Below are positions 8,165-17,007 of a stretch of 64,000 nucleotides of DNA, piece by piece. The notes beneath the pieces were generated by a model. The model had not been told where the DNA came from. It was given only the letters and a program-made list of their open reading frames with translations, and made no database searches. The position numbers and the translations under genes are program-made. The DNA comes from QHXQ01 sp036389395 (GTDB taxonomy: Bacteria > Acidobacteriota > Blastocatellia > Pyrinomonadales > Pyrinomonadaceae). Position 1 is the stretch's first letter; every line of letters begins with the position of its first letter. Where the stretch lies: positions 24,690 through 88,689 of the forward strand of contig DASVPY010000063.1 in NCBI GenBank assembly GCA_036389395.1. Direction: 5' to 3'.

Positions 8165-8821
8165 ATGGCTGGCTATCTTGAGGTAGCAAACTGGTCGCGG
8201 CGCGAGCTGTTCGAGTTCTTCATCGGCTACACGAACCCGTACTTCAACGTGTGCGCGCGCGTGGACGTGACAGAACTCGTGGCGCTCGTCCGCCGGCGAC
8301 CCGACAGCAGGATTTCTCTCGCCCTCCATTATTTCGCCCTCCGGGTCGCAAACGAGGTCGAGCCGTTCCGCTACCGCCTGAGAGACGGAAACGTATTCGT
8401 CTGCGACGTGGTGAACGGCGGCACGACCGTGCTGCTCCCGAATGAGAGCTTTGCCTTCGCGTATTTCGACTACCAGCCCGACTTCGACAAGTTCGTCGGC
8501 GACGCGGGCCGGGCCGTTGACCTCGTGCGGACGGGCGGCGGCCCGTTGCGGCCGACCATGCGCGACGACGTGATTTACTTCACGACGCTGCCGTGGATAT
8601 CCTTCACGAGTTTCGCGCACGCGCGGAACAGGGGGCGCGGGGATTCAATCCCGCGGATCGTGTTCGGGAAGTTCACTGAAGAGGGCGGGCGTCTGATGCT
8701 CCCGATTTCGGTGGAAGTGCATCACGCCCTCATGGACGGGCTACACGTCGGGCGGTTATTAACCAGACTGGAAGAGGCCCTCGCGCAGCCCGAACTCTTC
8801 GTGCCGCCCGCGAAAATCTGA
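8165..8821 (+). CDS. Chloramphenicol acetyltransferase-like (CAT) protein
   Basis: 218 aa from ATG 8165, the standard length for trimeric type-A CATs. The active-site signature is complete: VEVHHALMDGLHVGR with catalytic His187 and structural Asp191, and LPWISFTSF at 142-150 supplying the conserved Ser that binds the tetrahedral intermediate. CATs transfer acetyl from acetyl-CoA to the 3-hydroxyl of chloramphenicol. Chromosomal homologues in environmental bacteria may act on other small alcohols, so resistance is a plausible but unproven role. It is monocistronic; the sequence just upstream is more AT-rich than the gene and could hold its promoter. A longer frame opens at 8111, but the added residues are not CAT-like. 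Confidence 0.88.
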   Translation: MAGYLEVANWSRRELFEFFIGYTNPYFNVCARVDVTELVALVRRRPDSRISLALHYFALRVANEVEPFRYRLRDGNVFVCDVVNGGTTVLLPNESFAFAYFDYQPDFDKFVGDAGRAVDLVRTGGGPLRPTMRDDVIYFTTLPWISFTSFAHARNRGRGDSIPRIVFGKFTEEGGRLMLPISVEVHHALMDGLHVGRLLTRLEEALAQPELFVPPAKI

Positions 8822-8870
8822 AGCCGTCAGTTCAACTTCCTTATCAGCCTTCCGACATAGAGGGGAGCGT

Positions 8871-9308
8871 TCATCTGCCCTGCGCTTGCTCACCGCTGAG
8901 CGTCAGGCACGTACTCGTCGCGCGGGCCACCAGACTTCCCTGCTCGTCCGTTATGTCGCACTCGACCAGGCCCACCGTGCGCCCTTGTTTGACGACGCGC
9001 CCGACGGCGCGCAGGCGGGCCTGCCAGACCGGCTTCAGGAAGTTGATCTTGAGTTCCAGCGTCGTGAAGGATTCGCCTTCGCCGAGGTTGGCCGAATAGG
9101 CGATGCCCATCGCGGCGTCGGCGATGTCGCAGAGCACGCCGCCGTGCAGCGTGCCCATCGGGTTGGCGTGCGCTTCAGTCGCCTGCAACTCGACGACCGC
9201 TTCGCCGGGTTTGGCCGAGATCAGCTCAAAGCCGATCAGCCGGGCGACCGGCGGCGCGGGCGCGTCGCCCCGAATGATTGCCTCAGTGCGTTCGAGCATC
9301 TTTGTCAT
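8871..9308 (-). CDS. PaaI-family hotdog-fold acyl-CoA thioesterase
   Basis: 145 aa. The motif AHANPMGTLHGGVLCDIADAAMG (split in PMGTLHGG and CDIADAAMG) is the hallmark of PaaI/YdiI thioesterases: the helix-start HGG and the downstream Asp align the thioester. LEFK-like ELKINFLKPV and the closing VARATSTCLTL complete the hotdog strands. It hydrolyses acyl- or aryl-CoA thioesters in the cytosol. It lies 16 nt downstream of the DHA2 transporter gene on the same strand, so they are probably co-transcribed, although a functional link is not obvious. Confidence 0.9.
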   Translation of the reverse strand: MTKMLERTEAIIRGDAPAPPVARLIGFELISAKPGEAVVELQATEAHANPMGTLHGGVLCDIADAAMGIAYSANLGEGESFTTLELKINFLKPVWQARLRAVGRVVKQGRTVGLVECDITDEQGSLVARATSTCLTLSGEQAQGR

Positions 9309-9324
9309 ATATGCTTATTCCCCG

Positions 9325-10962
9325 TCAGCCGCCGGCCGCTCTTTTCCGCCCGAGACCGTCGGCGAGTGGCAGTTCACTTACAGGCCGCGCCCGCCCCTCT
9401 ATTAGTAGCCAGGCGCAAAGTCCGCTCGCAAGTGTGAGCGCCGTGGCGACGAGGATGACGACGCGGAAGCCGCCGACGAATGATTCTGCGACGGCGCGTT
9501 CGAGCACTTGTTTCGTCTCGCCGTTTAACTCAGGCGGGATGGCGATTGTGGCCAGCCGGCTCGTCTGCGCTGCGAGCGCGGCGCGCGTTTCGGCGGGCAG
9601 GTCTAAAGCCCGCAGGCGCGAGTTGAAATTGCGCGCGAAGACCCCGGTCATCACGACTCCGAGGACGGCGACAGAGATCAGCCCCGCCGTCCGAGAGACC
9701 GCGTTGTTGATGCCCGACGCGATGCCGGCGTGCCGCTCTTCGACCGCGCCCATCACGGTCGTCGTCAGCGGCGCGACGCTCGCCGCCATGCCGAGGCTCA
9801 TCACCAACACGGCCGGGAAAAAGCTCGTCCAATAACTGCCCGCGCCCGCACCGGGCAGCACGAACAGAGCGAAGCCCGCGCCCGCGACAACAGGCCCGAG
9901 CACGAGCGGCAACTTCGCGCCGTAGCGCCGGACGAGACCGCCCGCCCAACGCGACAGGAGGAACATGGTCAGCACGAACGGCAGGAGCGCGGCCCCTGCT
10001 TTCGTCGCCGAGTAGCCCTGTACTTGAATCAGGTTGAAGGGCAGAAAAAACATCAACCCGCTCAGCGCGCCGTAGAGGAAAAACGTCAGCAGATTCGCCC
10101 CCACGAAAGTCTGCGAGCGGAAAAGCGCGAGGGGCATCATCGCCCGCTGGCCGCGTCTCCGCTCGACGATGACGAAGAGGGCGAGCAGCACAACGCCCGC
10201 CGCAAGGCTCGCCACCACGCGCGTATCTCTGAAGCCGCGCGCGCCCGCTTCGAGCAGGCCGTAAACAACGCCGCCCAGTCCGAGCGTCGCCGTCGCCGCG
10301 CCGAGGATGTCCACGCGCGCGCCCGCGCTCTCGTCGCGGCTCTCCGGTACGTGCCGCCAGGTAATCACCAACACCAGAACTGCCAGCGGCAGGTTGATGA
10401 AGAATATCCAACGCCACGAGACGTGCTCGACGAGCCAGCCGCCGAGCACGGGGCCGACGCCCGCGGCGATGGCCGTGAAACCCGACCACGTGCCGATGGC
10501 CCGCCCGCGTTCTTCCTTGGAGAACGCGGCGCTGATGAGCGCGAGGCTGCCGGGCACGAGCATGGCCGCGCCCACGCCCTGCACGGCGCGCGCGGCGACG
10601 AGGTGTGCGGTCGTCTGCGCCAGCCCGCACCCGGCGGAGGCGACCGCGAAGAGCACGAGGCCCGCGGAGAAGATGCGCTTTCGGCCCCAGCGATCACCCA
10701 GCGAGCCGCCCGCGAGAATCAGCGCGGAGAGCAGCAGTTGATAAGCCTCGACGATCCACTGCGCCCCGACGATGTCCGTGCCCAACTCGCGTTGAAGCAC
10801 GGGCAAGGCGACGTTGACGACCGTGCCGTCAATGAACGTAATGCTCGACCCCAGGATCGTCGCCGCCAGCACCCAAGGCGCGGCACGTTTCGGGCACACG
10901 CCGCCCGCGCGTCCGGCCCGAATCACCGCCTCGTCACACGGAGCTTTAACGCCGGTCGTCAA
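9325..10962 (-). CDS. DHA2-family (EmrB/QacA) MFS drug exporter
   Basis: 545 aa with about 14 hydrophobic segments, the DHA2 topology. The first segment WVLAATILGSSITFIDGTVV is the conserved TM1 with the charged Asp. Motif A is GSLGDRWGRKR, and motif C-like GVGPVLGGWLVEHVSWRWIF lies in TM5-6. These proton antiporters export hydrophobic cations and antibiotics across the inner membrane. A short N-terminal cytosolic tail of about 28 residues precedes TM1. The gene heads a likely two-gene unit with the PaaI thioesterase. No TetR-type regulator is adjacent. Confidence 0.93.
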   Translation of the reverse strand: MTTGVKAPCDEAVIRAGRAGGVCPKRAAPWVLAATILGSSITFIDGTVVNVALPVLQRELGTDIVGAQWIVEAYQLLLSALILAGGSLGDRWGRKRIFSAGLVLFAVASAGCGLAQTTAHLVAARAVQGVGAAMLVPGSLALISAAFSKEERGRAIGTWSGFTAIAAGVGPVLGGWLVEHVSWRWIFFINLPLAVLVLVITWRHVPESRDESAGARVDILGAATATLGLGGVVYGLLEAGARGFRDTRVVASLAAGVVLLALFVIVERRRGQRAMMPLALFRSQTFVGANLLTFFLYGALSGLMFFLPFNLIQVQGYSATKAGAALLPFVLTMFLLSRWAGGLVRRYGAKLPLVLGPVVAGAGFALFVLPGAGAGSYWTSFFPAVLVMSLGMAASVAPLTTTVMGAVEERHAGIASGINNAVSRTAGLISVAVLGVVMTGVFARNFNSRLRALDLPAETRAALAAQTSRLATIAIPPELNGETKQVLERAVAESFVGGFRVVILVATALTLASGLCAWLLIEGRARPVSELPLADGLGRKRAAGG

Positions 10963-11031
10963 TTGAACTCTTTCCCCGCCCTACTCCTTGATGCCGATCA
11001 GGCTGATGACGACGTGTGCATGGCGGTTTGC

Positions 11032-11778
11032 TCAAGCGTTCATGCCGCCGTCTACGTCGAGCGTCGCGCCGGTGATGAAAGACGCGTCGGGGCTAGCGAG
11101 AAATGCGACCGCCGCGGCCACTTCCTCCGGCTTACCGTAGCGGCCCAGCGCCGTGCCCGCCTTCATGACGCTCGCAAAATCGCTGTCCGACGGGTTCATG
11201 TCGGTATCAATGGGGCCGGGCTGGACGATGTTGACCGTGATGCCCTTCGGGCCGAGGTCACGCGCGCAGCCGCGCGTGTAAGCGGCGACGGCGGCTTTGC
11301 TGGCCGAATAATCGGCGAAGCCGGGCCACGGCGAACTTGTCGCCGCCACGGAGCCGATTGAGATGATCCGCCCGCCTTCAGTCATGAAGGGCGCGGCCGC
11401 GCGGACGGCCGCCGCCACACCGCCGACGTTGACGGCGAATTGCCGGTCGAGGGCCTGCGTGTCGCCGGCCGGGTCGCCGACCACGCCGGTGACGAAGACG
11501 CCCGCGCTGTTGACCAGAATGTCCAGGCGACCGAAGCGTTCGACGACCGCTTTGACCAACCCTTCGACCTGAGCCGCGTCCGCCTGGTCGGCCTTAAAGG
11601 CCGCCGCGCGGACGCCGCCGCCTTCGATGTCGCGGACGACCGCTTCCGCCTTATCCGCCGACGCGGCGTAGCTGATGGCGACGTGCGCGCCCTCTTCGGC
11701 GAGGCGTCTGGCGATGGCCGCGCCGATGCCGCGCGAACCGCCGGTGACCAGTGCGACCTTGCCCGCAAGTTTCTTCAT
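11032..11778 (-). CDS. Short-chain dehydrogenase/reductase (SDR)
   Basis: 248 aa classical SDR. The Rossmann glycine motif is TGGSRGIGAAIA at 12-23. The NAG-like motif is LVNSAG, and the catalytic Ser-Tyr-Lys set is in SIGSVAA and YSASKAA. NADP preference is suggested by the Arg after the glycine motif. It is close to the FabG/3-ketoacyl reductase-like family that is often annotated glucose dehydrogenase or YgfF-like, so substrate is open. The start MKKLAGKVALVTGG has GGAGGTT close upstream. It stands alone, 70 bp upstream of the DHA2 exporter gene. Confidence 0.93.
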   Translation of the reverse strand: MKKLAGKVALVTGGSRGIGAAIARRLAEEGAHVAISYAASADKAEAVVRDIEGGGVRAAAFKADQADAAQVEGLVKAVVERFGRLDILVNSAGVFVTGVVGDPAGDTQALDRQFAVNVGGVAAAVRAAAPFMTEGGRIISIGSVAATSSPWPGFADYSASKAAVAAYTRGCARDLGPKGITVNIVQPGPIDTDMNPSDSDFASVMKAGTALGRYGKPEEVAAAVAFLASPDASFITGATLDVDGGMNA

Positions 11779-11860
11779 CGGAGAACCTCCCGAAGCTGAA
11801 TTTTATATTGATGCCATCCGGCAGGAACTGAATGCGCGCCGAAGATGAGTAACACAACAC

Positions 11861-14860
11861 TCATCTGTTGCTACCGCCCGCGACCGGCTCATAAATCTCT
11901 ATCTCGACGATGCCGAGCGTGCTTTTAGCGCCGCCCTTGCCGGCGGCCGACTGCGGGTCGGGCGTGCCCGGAATCTCGATGATGTTGCCGAAGGCGTCGC
12001 GGTTGCTGGCGCTGCCGGTTAGCTCGATCTTCAGCGTACGCCCGACGACGGGCGGGAACGCGAGCGTGACGTAGCCGAGGCTGCGCGGCGTCGCGCCCGC
12101 GAAGACGACCTTGTCGTCCAAGAGGACGCGCACCGGGTACGACTGCGTCCGCCAGCCCGTCAGTTTGACGACGACTTCGGAGACGCGCGCCGGGCGGTCG
12201 AACTCGTAAGCGATCCACCCGTCCCCGATCTTCCCGTCGCTCGCCCACTCGGTCGTCTCGTCGTCGTCGAACGTCGCCGCGGCTTTGTCGGCATTCGCAC
12301 CCGCACTGACGCGGGCGATCCGCACGGGCGTGCGCGAGACTGTGAACGAAGACGCTGCGGGCGTCGGGCCGCGTTCGAGATACGGCGCAAGCCCTGCGTC
12401 GGGCATCTCGGCAGACAGGCCGCCGGGCGCGGCGAACGGGCGCGAGACGATCTCGACGGAGGCGGGTCTGAGTCCTTCGGCGGTCGCGTTCAAAGTGATC
12501 TTGCCGGCGCGTGTCGCCGAGCGAATGATGACGCGGTTGACGCCGTTCTCGACGGGCAGGGTTTGCGCGAGGATGTAGTTGTCTGGCCCCTGCGCGATGC
12601 CGCCGCGCCACTCGGCGGGGCCTGCGAGCGAGAAGTTGACGAGGTTCAGCGCCGTCGGGCAGCGCCGGCCCGCGGCGTCCACGACTTCAACGTCCACGAG
12701 CGCCACGTCCGCGCCGTCGGCGCGCAGGCCGCGCGGCCCCGTGTGCGCCGTCAGGCGTAGCGCCGCGGGCGCGCCCGCCGTCGTCTTCGCCGCCTCAGCC
12801 ACCTCCTGCCCGCGCGCGTCGTAACTCACGGCGCGGAGCGTGCCCGGCTGCCACGCGACATCTTTGAACGTGAAGAGGAAGCGGCTCGACTGCTCGCCGA
12901 AGCCGAGCGACTTGTTGTTGACGAACAACTCAACTTTCTCCGCGCTCGAAATGACGTAGACGTTCTTCCTCGTCCCCTCCGCGTAGTTCCAGTGCCCGAC
13001 GACGTGCGTGCGCGCACGCTCCACGTCCACCCAGCCGTCCCACATGACCTGGTGCGCGAAGTAGCCGTCTTTGGGCAGGCGCACGGCGTCCACCTCGCCG
13101 CTGCGGCGGTAGTTCTCCGCCCCGCGGTGGTGCGTGTTCGAGTCGGAGAAGACGATGTTGACGCCGCCCGAACTCATGCGCGCGCCCGTGCCCGGCCGCT
13201 CGCGCCAGTAGTCGTACCAGCGCAGGACGTTCTCGACCGCGTGCGAGTCCTGGTTGCGGTTGTACGCGCTCGCGTCCTGCCCTTGATGCAGCGGCCCCTC
13301 GCCGTCCTTGTGGTAGGGCGGCGAGAACTCGTCCCAGTATTTCCTGAGCGCCTCGTCGCGCGAGTACTCCATCGCCCACACGGGGAGCCGCGCGCTCTTG
13401 TTGATGTAGAGCATCTCGCCGCCGTACTCGGCCACTTGGCTGTCGAGCATCTCGCGCGAGCCGGAGGCGCGCCCACCGTGCGGATCGAACTGATCGCGCA
13501 GCGCCTTCATCTGCCGCATGTGCGCTTCGCTCACGCCCTTGTTGCCCGACTCGTAGAAGACGACGCTCGGACTGTTGCGGTTATAAATGATCGCGTCGCG
13601 CATCACTTCGAGCCGCTGCTCCCAGCGCCGGCCCTCCACGTCCTTCTCCGAGTCGCCCGCCGGCAGCGCCTGCATCAGCCCCAGCCGGTCGCACGCTTCC
13701 ACGTCCTGCTTCCACGGCGTCACGTGCATCCAGCGGACGAGGTTCGCGTTCGACTCGACCATCAGGCGGTCGCTGTAGTCGCTCAGCCAGGCGGGCACGG
13801 CCGAGCCGAGCGCGGGCCACTCGTTGGTCGTGCGCTGCGCGTAACCTTTGAGCTGGACGACGCGGTCGTTCAACTTCACGCCGCCGCCGCCGAACTCCGT
13901 CTTGCGGAAGCCCGTGCGCGTGCGGACGACATCAACCGCGCGCCCGCCGACCCGCAGGATTGTGTAGACGTTGTAGAGGTAGCCGTAGCCCCAGCTCCAG
14001 AAGTGCAGGCGGTAGACGCGCGCGGCGGCGCGCAACACCCGCGTCTCGCCCGGCGCGAGCGTGTGCCGGCCCGCGTCAAAGGTTTTGACGACGCGCCCGC
14101 TCATGTCTTCGACGACGACATGGTAGCTGAAGGTCTGCGCCGCCGCGCTCTCGTTCCTGACCTGCGACTCGGCGTTGACGAGCGCGGACTGCCCCGGCAC
14201 GTCGAAGTCAGAGGCGTAGACGTAGACGCCGGTCGTGCCGAGGTTCGTGTAGAGCGGCAGCGTCTGGTGCAGCCGGTCGGCGACGTGGAGGAAGACGTTC
14301 TTGTTGATGCCGCCGTAGTTGGCGTAAAAATTCCGGTCGTTCCACTGGAAGGCGGAGCCGGTCGCCTTCTCCTTGTAGTCCCAAGCGTTGTCTATGCGCG
14401 CGGCGAGGACGTTCTCTTCCGGGGCGGGCTTCAACGCGTCGGTGATGTCGAAGCCGAAGGCCGTGATGCCGTTCTCGTGGCGGCCGATGTGTTTGCCGTT
14501 GAGATAGAACTCGCCGGCCTGCTTGATGCCCTCGAACTCGACGAAGACTTTCCGCCCCGCGGCGTCCGCCGGGAGCACGAACCGCTTGCGATACCAGGCG
14601 ACGCCGGTCGAGAGGTCTTTGATGTCCTTCCTGAAGGCGTCGTCCTCGTTCCACGCGCGCGGCAGCGTCACGTCCTGCCACGCCGCGTCGTCGAAGCCCG
14701 GCGCTTCTGCGCCCGCCGGGTCGCCGACGAAGAGTTTCCACCCGGAGTTGAAGTTGTACTTCGCCCGCCGGCTCGCGGGCGGCTCGTATGCGAAGACCAC
14801 GGCCGCGGCGCACACCAGCGCCACGCAACTTTGAATGAAGAGGCGTTTCAGCGCGCGCAT
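11861..14860 (-). CDS. Glycoside hydrolase family 2 protein with DUF4982-like and F5/8 (discoidin) domains
   Basis: 999 aa from ATG 14860, chosen because MRALKRLFIQSCVALVCAAA gives a signal peptide; the frame opens at 14944. Order: GH2 sugar-binding domain (YNFNSGWKLFVGDP to about residue 230), immunoglobulin-like GH2 domain, TIM barrel with SPSVVFYESGNKG and WAMEYSRDEALRKYW, DUF4982/Ig-like repeats, and a C-terminal discoidin domain (ARVSEVVVKLTGWRTQSYPV). The acid/base position usually written GNE reads GNK, a feature I associate with a divergent subgroup. It probably removes beta-linked galactosyl or glucuronyl units outside the inner membrane. Specificity is not predictable from sequence. 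Confidence 0.87.
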   Translation of the reverse strand: MRALKRLFIQSCVALVCAAAVVFAYEPPASRRAKYNFNSGWKLFVGDPAGAEAPGFDDAAWQDVTLPRAWNEDDAFRKDIKDLSTGVAWYRKRFVLPADAAGRKVFVEFEGIKQAGEFYLNGKHIGRHENGITAFGFDITDALKPAPEENVLAARIDNAWDYKEKATGSAFQWNDRNFYANYGGINKNVFLHVADRLHQTLPLYTNLGTTGVYVYASDFDVPGQSALVNAESQVRNESAAAQTFSYHVVVEDMSGRVVKTFDAGRHTLAPGETRVLRAAARVYRLHFWSWGYGYLYNVYTILRVGGRAVDVVRTRTGFRKTEFGGGGVKLNDRVVQLKGYAQRTTNEWPALGSAVPAWLSDYSDRLMVESNANLVRWMHVTPWKQDVEACDRLGLMQALPAGDSEKDVEGRRWEQRLEVMRDAIIYNRNSPSVVFYESGNKGVSEAHMRQMKALRDQFDPHGGRASGSREMLDSQVAEYGGEMLYINKSARLPVWAMEYSRDEALRKYWDEFSPPYHKDGEGPLHQGQDASAYNRNQDSHAVENVLRWYDYWRERPGTGARMSSGGVNIVFSDSNTHHRGAENYRRSGEVDAVRLPKDGYFAHQVMWDGWVDVERARTHVVGHWNYAEGTRKNVYVISSAEKVELFVNNKSLGFGEQSSRFLFTFKDVAWQPGTLRAVSYDARGQEVAEAAKTTAGAPAALRLTAHTGPRGLRADGADVALVDVEVVDAAGRRCPTALNLVNFSLAGPAEWRGGIAQGPDNYILAQTLPVENGVNRVIIRSATRAGKITLNATAEGLRPASVEIVSRPFAAPGGLSAEMPDAGLAPYLERGPTPAASSFTVSRTPVRIARVSAGANADKAAATFDDDETTEWASDGKIGDGWIAYEFDRPARVSEVVVKLTGWRTQSYPVRVLLDDKVVFAGATPRSLGYVTLAFPPVVGRTLKIELTGSASNRDAFGNIIEIPGTPDPQSAAGKGGAKSTLGIVEIEIYEPVAGGSNR

Positions 14861-14980
14861 AAAAAGTCTACGGATGTTAGCTGAGGCGAATTTTAGCACT
14901 TGGCTTCCATTGACGATCCAGTGTGGCTCCGCCGGACGGGACAAAATCGGCCCCTGATATTTCAGCCGCGCAGACCGTGA

Positions 14981-15679
14981 TCAGGCCAGGTCGAAGAGGA
15001 TCACCTCGCTGTCGTCGCCGGCCCGGATCGTCAGCGTGCTCTCTTCGCTGATCGCCGCGCCGTCGCCGACGCCGAGCCTCGTCCCGTTCAACTCGACCGC
15101 GCCCTCGACGACCTGCAACCACGCGTGGCGGCCCGCGGCGAGTTGGTGCTCGACCGCCGCGCCGCCCTTCAGCAGCGCGTTGTAGACCGACACGTCCTGG
15201 TGAATCCTCAGCGACCCGTCGCGGCCGTCGCGCGACGCGACGAGTCTGAGCCGCCCCGCCTTCTCCTCCGGCGCGAACAGCTTCTGCTCGTAACCCGGCC
15301 GGATGTTCTCGGCCTCGGGCAGTATCCAAATCTGGTAGAAGTGCACAGGCTCGGTCTTCGAGGCGTTCATCTCGCTGTGGCGCACGCCCGTGCCGGCCGT
15401 CATCCGCTGCCACTCGTGCGGCCGGATCACCTCGCCGTGGCCCATGCTGTCGCGGTGGCCGAGGCCGCCGGAGACGACGTAGGAGAGTATCTCCATGTCG
15501 CGGTGGCCGTGCGTGCCGAAGCCCCGGCCCGGCGCGACGCGATCCTCGTTAATCACGCGCAGGTGCCGGAAGCCCATGTGGCGCGGGTCGTAGTAGTCGT
15601 TGAACGAGAACGTGTGGCGGGTGTCGAGCCAACCGTGGTTGCCGCCGCCGCGTTCGTTCGCCGGTCTGATCGTAATCAT
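14981..15679 (-). CDS. Pirin-family (YhhW-like) cupin protein
   Basis: 232 aa from ATG 15679, which has AGAGGTGAG five bases upstream; a longer frame opens at 15724. The two-cupin pirin pattern is clear: WLDTRHTFSFNDYYDPRHMGF, PGRGFGTHGHRDMEILSYVV with metal ligands in HGHRDME, and HEWQRMTAGTGVRHSE. E. coli YhhW has quercetin 2,3-dioxygenase activity in vitro; in most bacteria the role is unknown and may be redox-linked. It is cytosolic with no signal. It follows the YncE-like gene on the same strand with about 215 bp between them. Confidence 0.92.
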   Translation of the reverse strand: MITIRPANERGGGNHGWLDTRHTFSFNDYYDPRHMGFRHLRVINEDRVAPGRGFGTHGHRDMEILSYVVSGGLGHRDSMGHGEVIRPHEWQRMTAGTGVRHSEMNASKTEPVHFYQIWILPEAENIRPGYEQKLFAPEEKAGRLRLVASRDGRDGSLRIHQDVSVYNALLKGGAAVEHQLAAGRHAWLQVVEGAVELNGTRLGVGDGAAISEESTLTIRAGDDSEVILFDLA

Positions 15680-15894
15680 CAACTCACCTCTTTCCGTCAG
15701 GGCCTCGGAAGCGCGCTCACTCAAGCCCTGCCCCCGTCTTCGTTACCCGGTAACGTGCGGCGCGTTCTTACCCCGCACGCCCTTCCCCTACTCGACGACC
15801 GCCGAATTCACCTAAACATGATACACCTAAGACCGACGCTTGAAGCGGCCGCTCGTGATTCCATGCAGCAGGTTCAACTGCCGAAGCAGTCGGC

Positions 15895-16938
15895 CTATTT
15901 CCCGACCACCAAGAGTGTGAACGAACCCGGCACGATGGTCGGGCGCGGGCGCGGGCGCTCCGGGGTCGGCGCGGGCGGCGGGCCGAACTCCGCCGTGACG
16001 AGATAGACCTTGTGCGTCTTCGGGTCGAGGGCCATCGTGCGCGCGCCCCTTTGCGTAGTGACGTTCTCGACGACCGAGTATTTGTCGGGCGCGTCTTCGT
16101 GGACGACCGTGAGCGTGCCGTCCCCGTTCGAGCTGAAGATGAGGCCCGTCTCCGGGTCGAAGGCGGCGGCGTCCACCCCGCCGCCGATGGGTAAGGTCGT
16201 CAACACCTTCCCCGTGTCGGCGTTCACCACCGCCATCAGCTTGTTCGAGCCGGCGGAAAAGAGCCGGCGGTGCTTGCGGTCGAACGCCAAACCGGAAGGC
16301 TCCTCGGCGGGCGCGATGGGCCAGGTGGCTTCGACCGCGAGCCGGCGTGAGTCGAATTCCACGATGGCGCTCTTGTCTTCGATGTTGACGAAGACTCTGC
16401 CCTGCTCGTCCGTGACGGCGAACTCAGGTTTACCGCCGAGCGCGAGCGTGCCCGCGACCGTGTCGGTCTGCACGTCAATGGCCGTCGCGTCGTGGCTCGC
16501 GCCGTTCATGGTGAAGACGCGTTTGGACGCCGCGTCGTAGATGATCGCGTCCGGGTTCTTGCCGACCGGAATCTGCTTGAGCGCCTTCAAGGTCTTGAGG
16601 TCGAAGACCGTGACGGTCGAGGCTCGTCCGTTGCTCACGTAGCCCTTACCCGCATCCTCTACGACCGCGATGCCGTGAACGCCCGGCGTGTCGGGGATGT
16701 CGCCGACGACAGCGCCCGTGTCCGCGTCAACGACCACGACGTGCGTCGCGTGCGAGACGTAGAGGCGACGCGCCTTGCTGTCCACCGTCAAGTAGTCCCA
16801 GCCGCCCTCGCCGCCGAGCTTATATTGATTCAGCACATGGTAGCCCGACCGGGTCTTTGTCTGCGCGTTGAGCACCACGGCGTTCGAGACTAGCACGAGC
16901 AGGCAAATGAGCGCGCCGCGCCACTTGAGTGACATCAT
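15895..16938 (-). CDS. Secreted YncE-like seven-bladed beta-propeller protein
   Basis: 347 aa with a signal peptide (GALICLLVLVSNAVVLNAQ). Repeats of about 42 residues carry the YVTN/YncE signature: RLYVSHATHVVVVDADTGAVVGDIP, KGYVSNGRASTVTVFDLKTLK, RVFTMNGASHDATAIDVQTD. This predicts a periplasmic or surface beta-propeller that binds partners or metals, not an enzyme. AGGAGG lies 7 nt before the ATG pair. A proline/arginine-rich loop (PPPAPTPERPRPRPT) sits before the last strand. It resembles the propeller at 59.1-60.3 kb in type but not closely in sequence. Confidence 0.85.
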   Translation of the reverse strand: MMSLKWRGALICLLVLVSNAVVLNAQTKTRSGYHVLNQYKLGGEGGWDYLTVDSKARRLYVSHATHVVVVDADTGAVVGDIPDTPGVHGIAVVEDAGKGYVSNGRASTVTVFDLKTLKALKQIPVGKNPDAIIYDAASKRVFTMNGASHDATAIDVQTDTVAGTLALGGKPEFAVTDEQGRVFVNIEDKSAIVEFDSRRLAVEATWPIAPAEEPSGLAFDRKHRRLFSAGSNKLMAVVNADTGKVLTTLPIGGGVDAAAFDPETGLIFSSNGDGTLTVVHEDAPDKYSVVENVTTQRGARTMALDPKTHKVYLVTAEFGPPPAPTPERPRPRPTIVPGSFTLLVVGK

Positions 16939-17007
16939 GGTTGGCCTCCTGTTGAGAAGATGAAGAGACGTGCGCGCGCGTTCCGCGCACCGCGCGTTTG
17001 TTAACCC

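Noticed and set aside
12992..14884. 630-aa plus-strand open frame
   Set aside because: Complementary to the GH2 gene, which has clear domains; long antisense frames are expected at this GC content.
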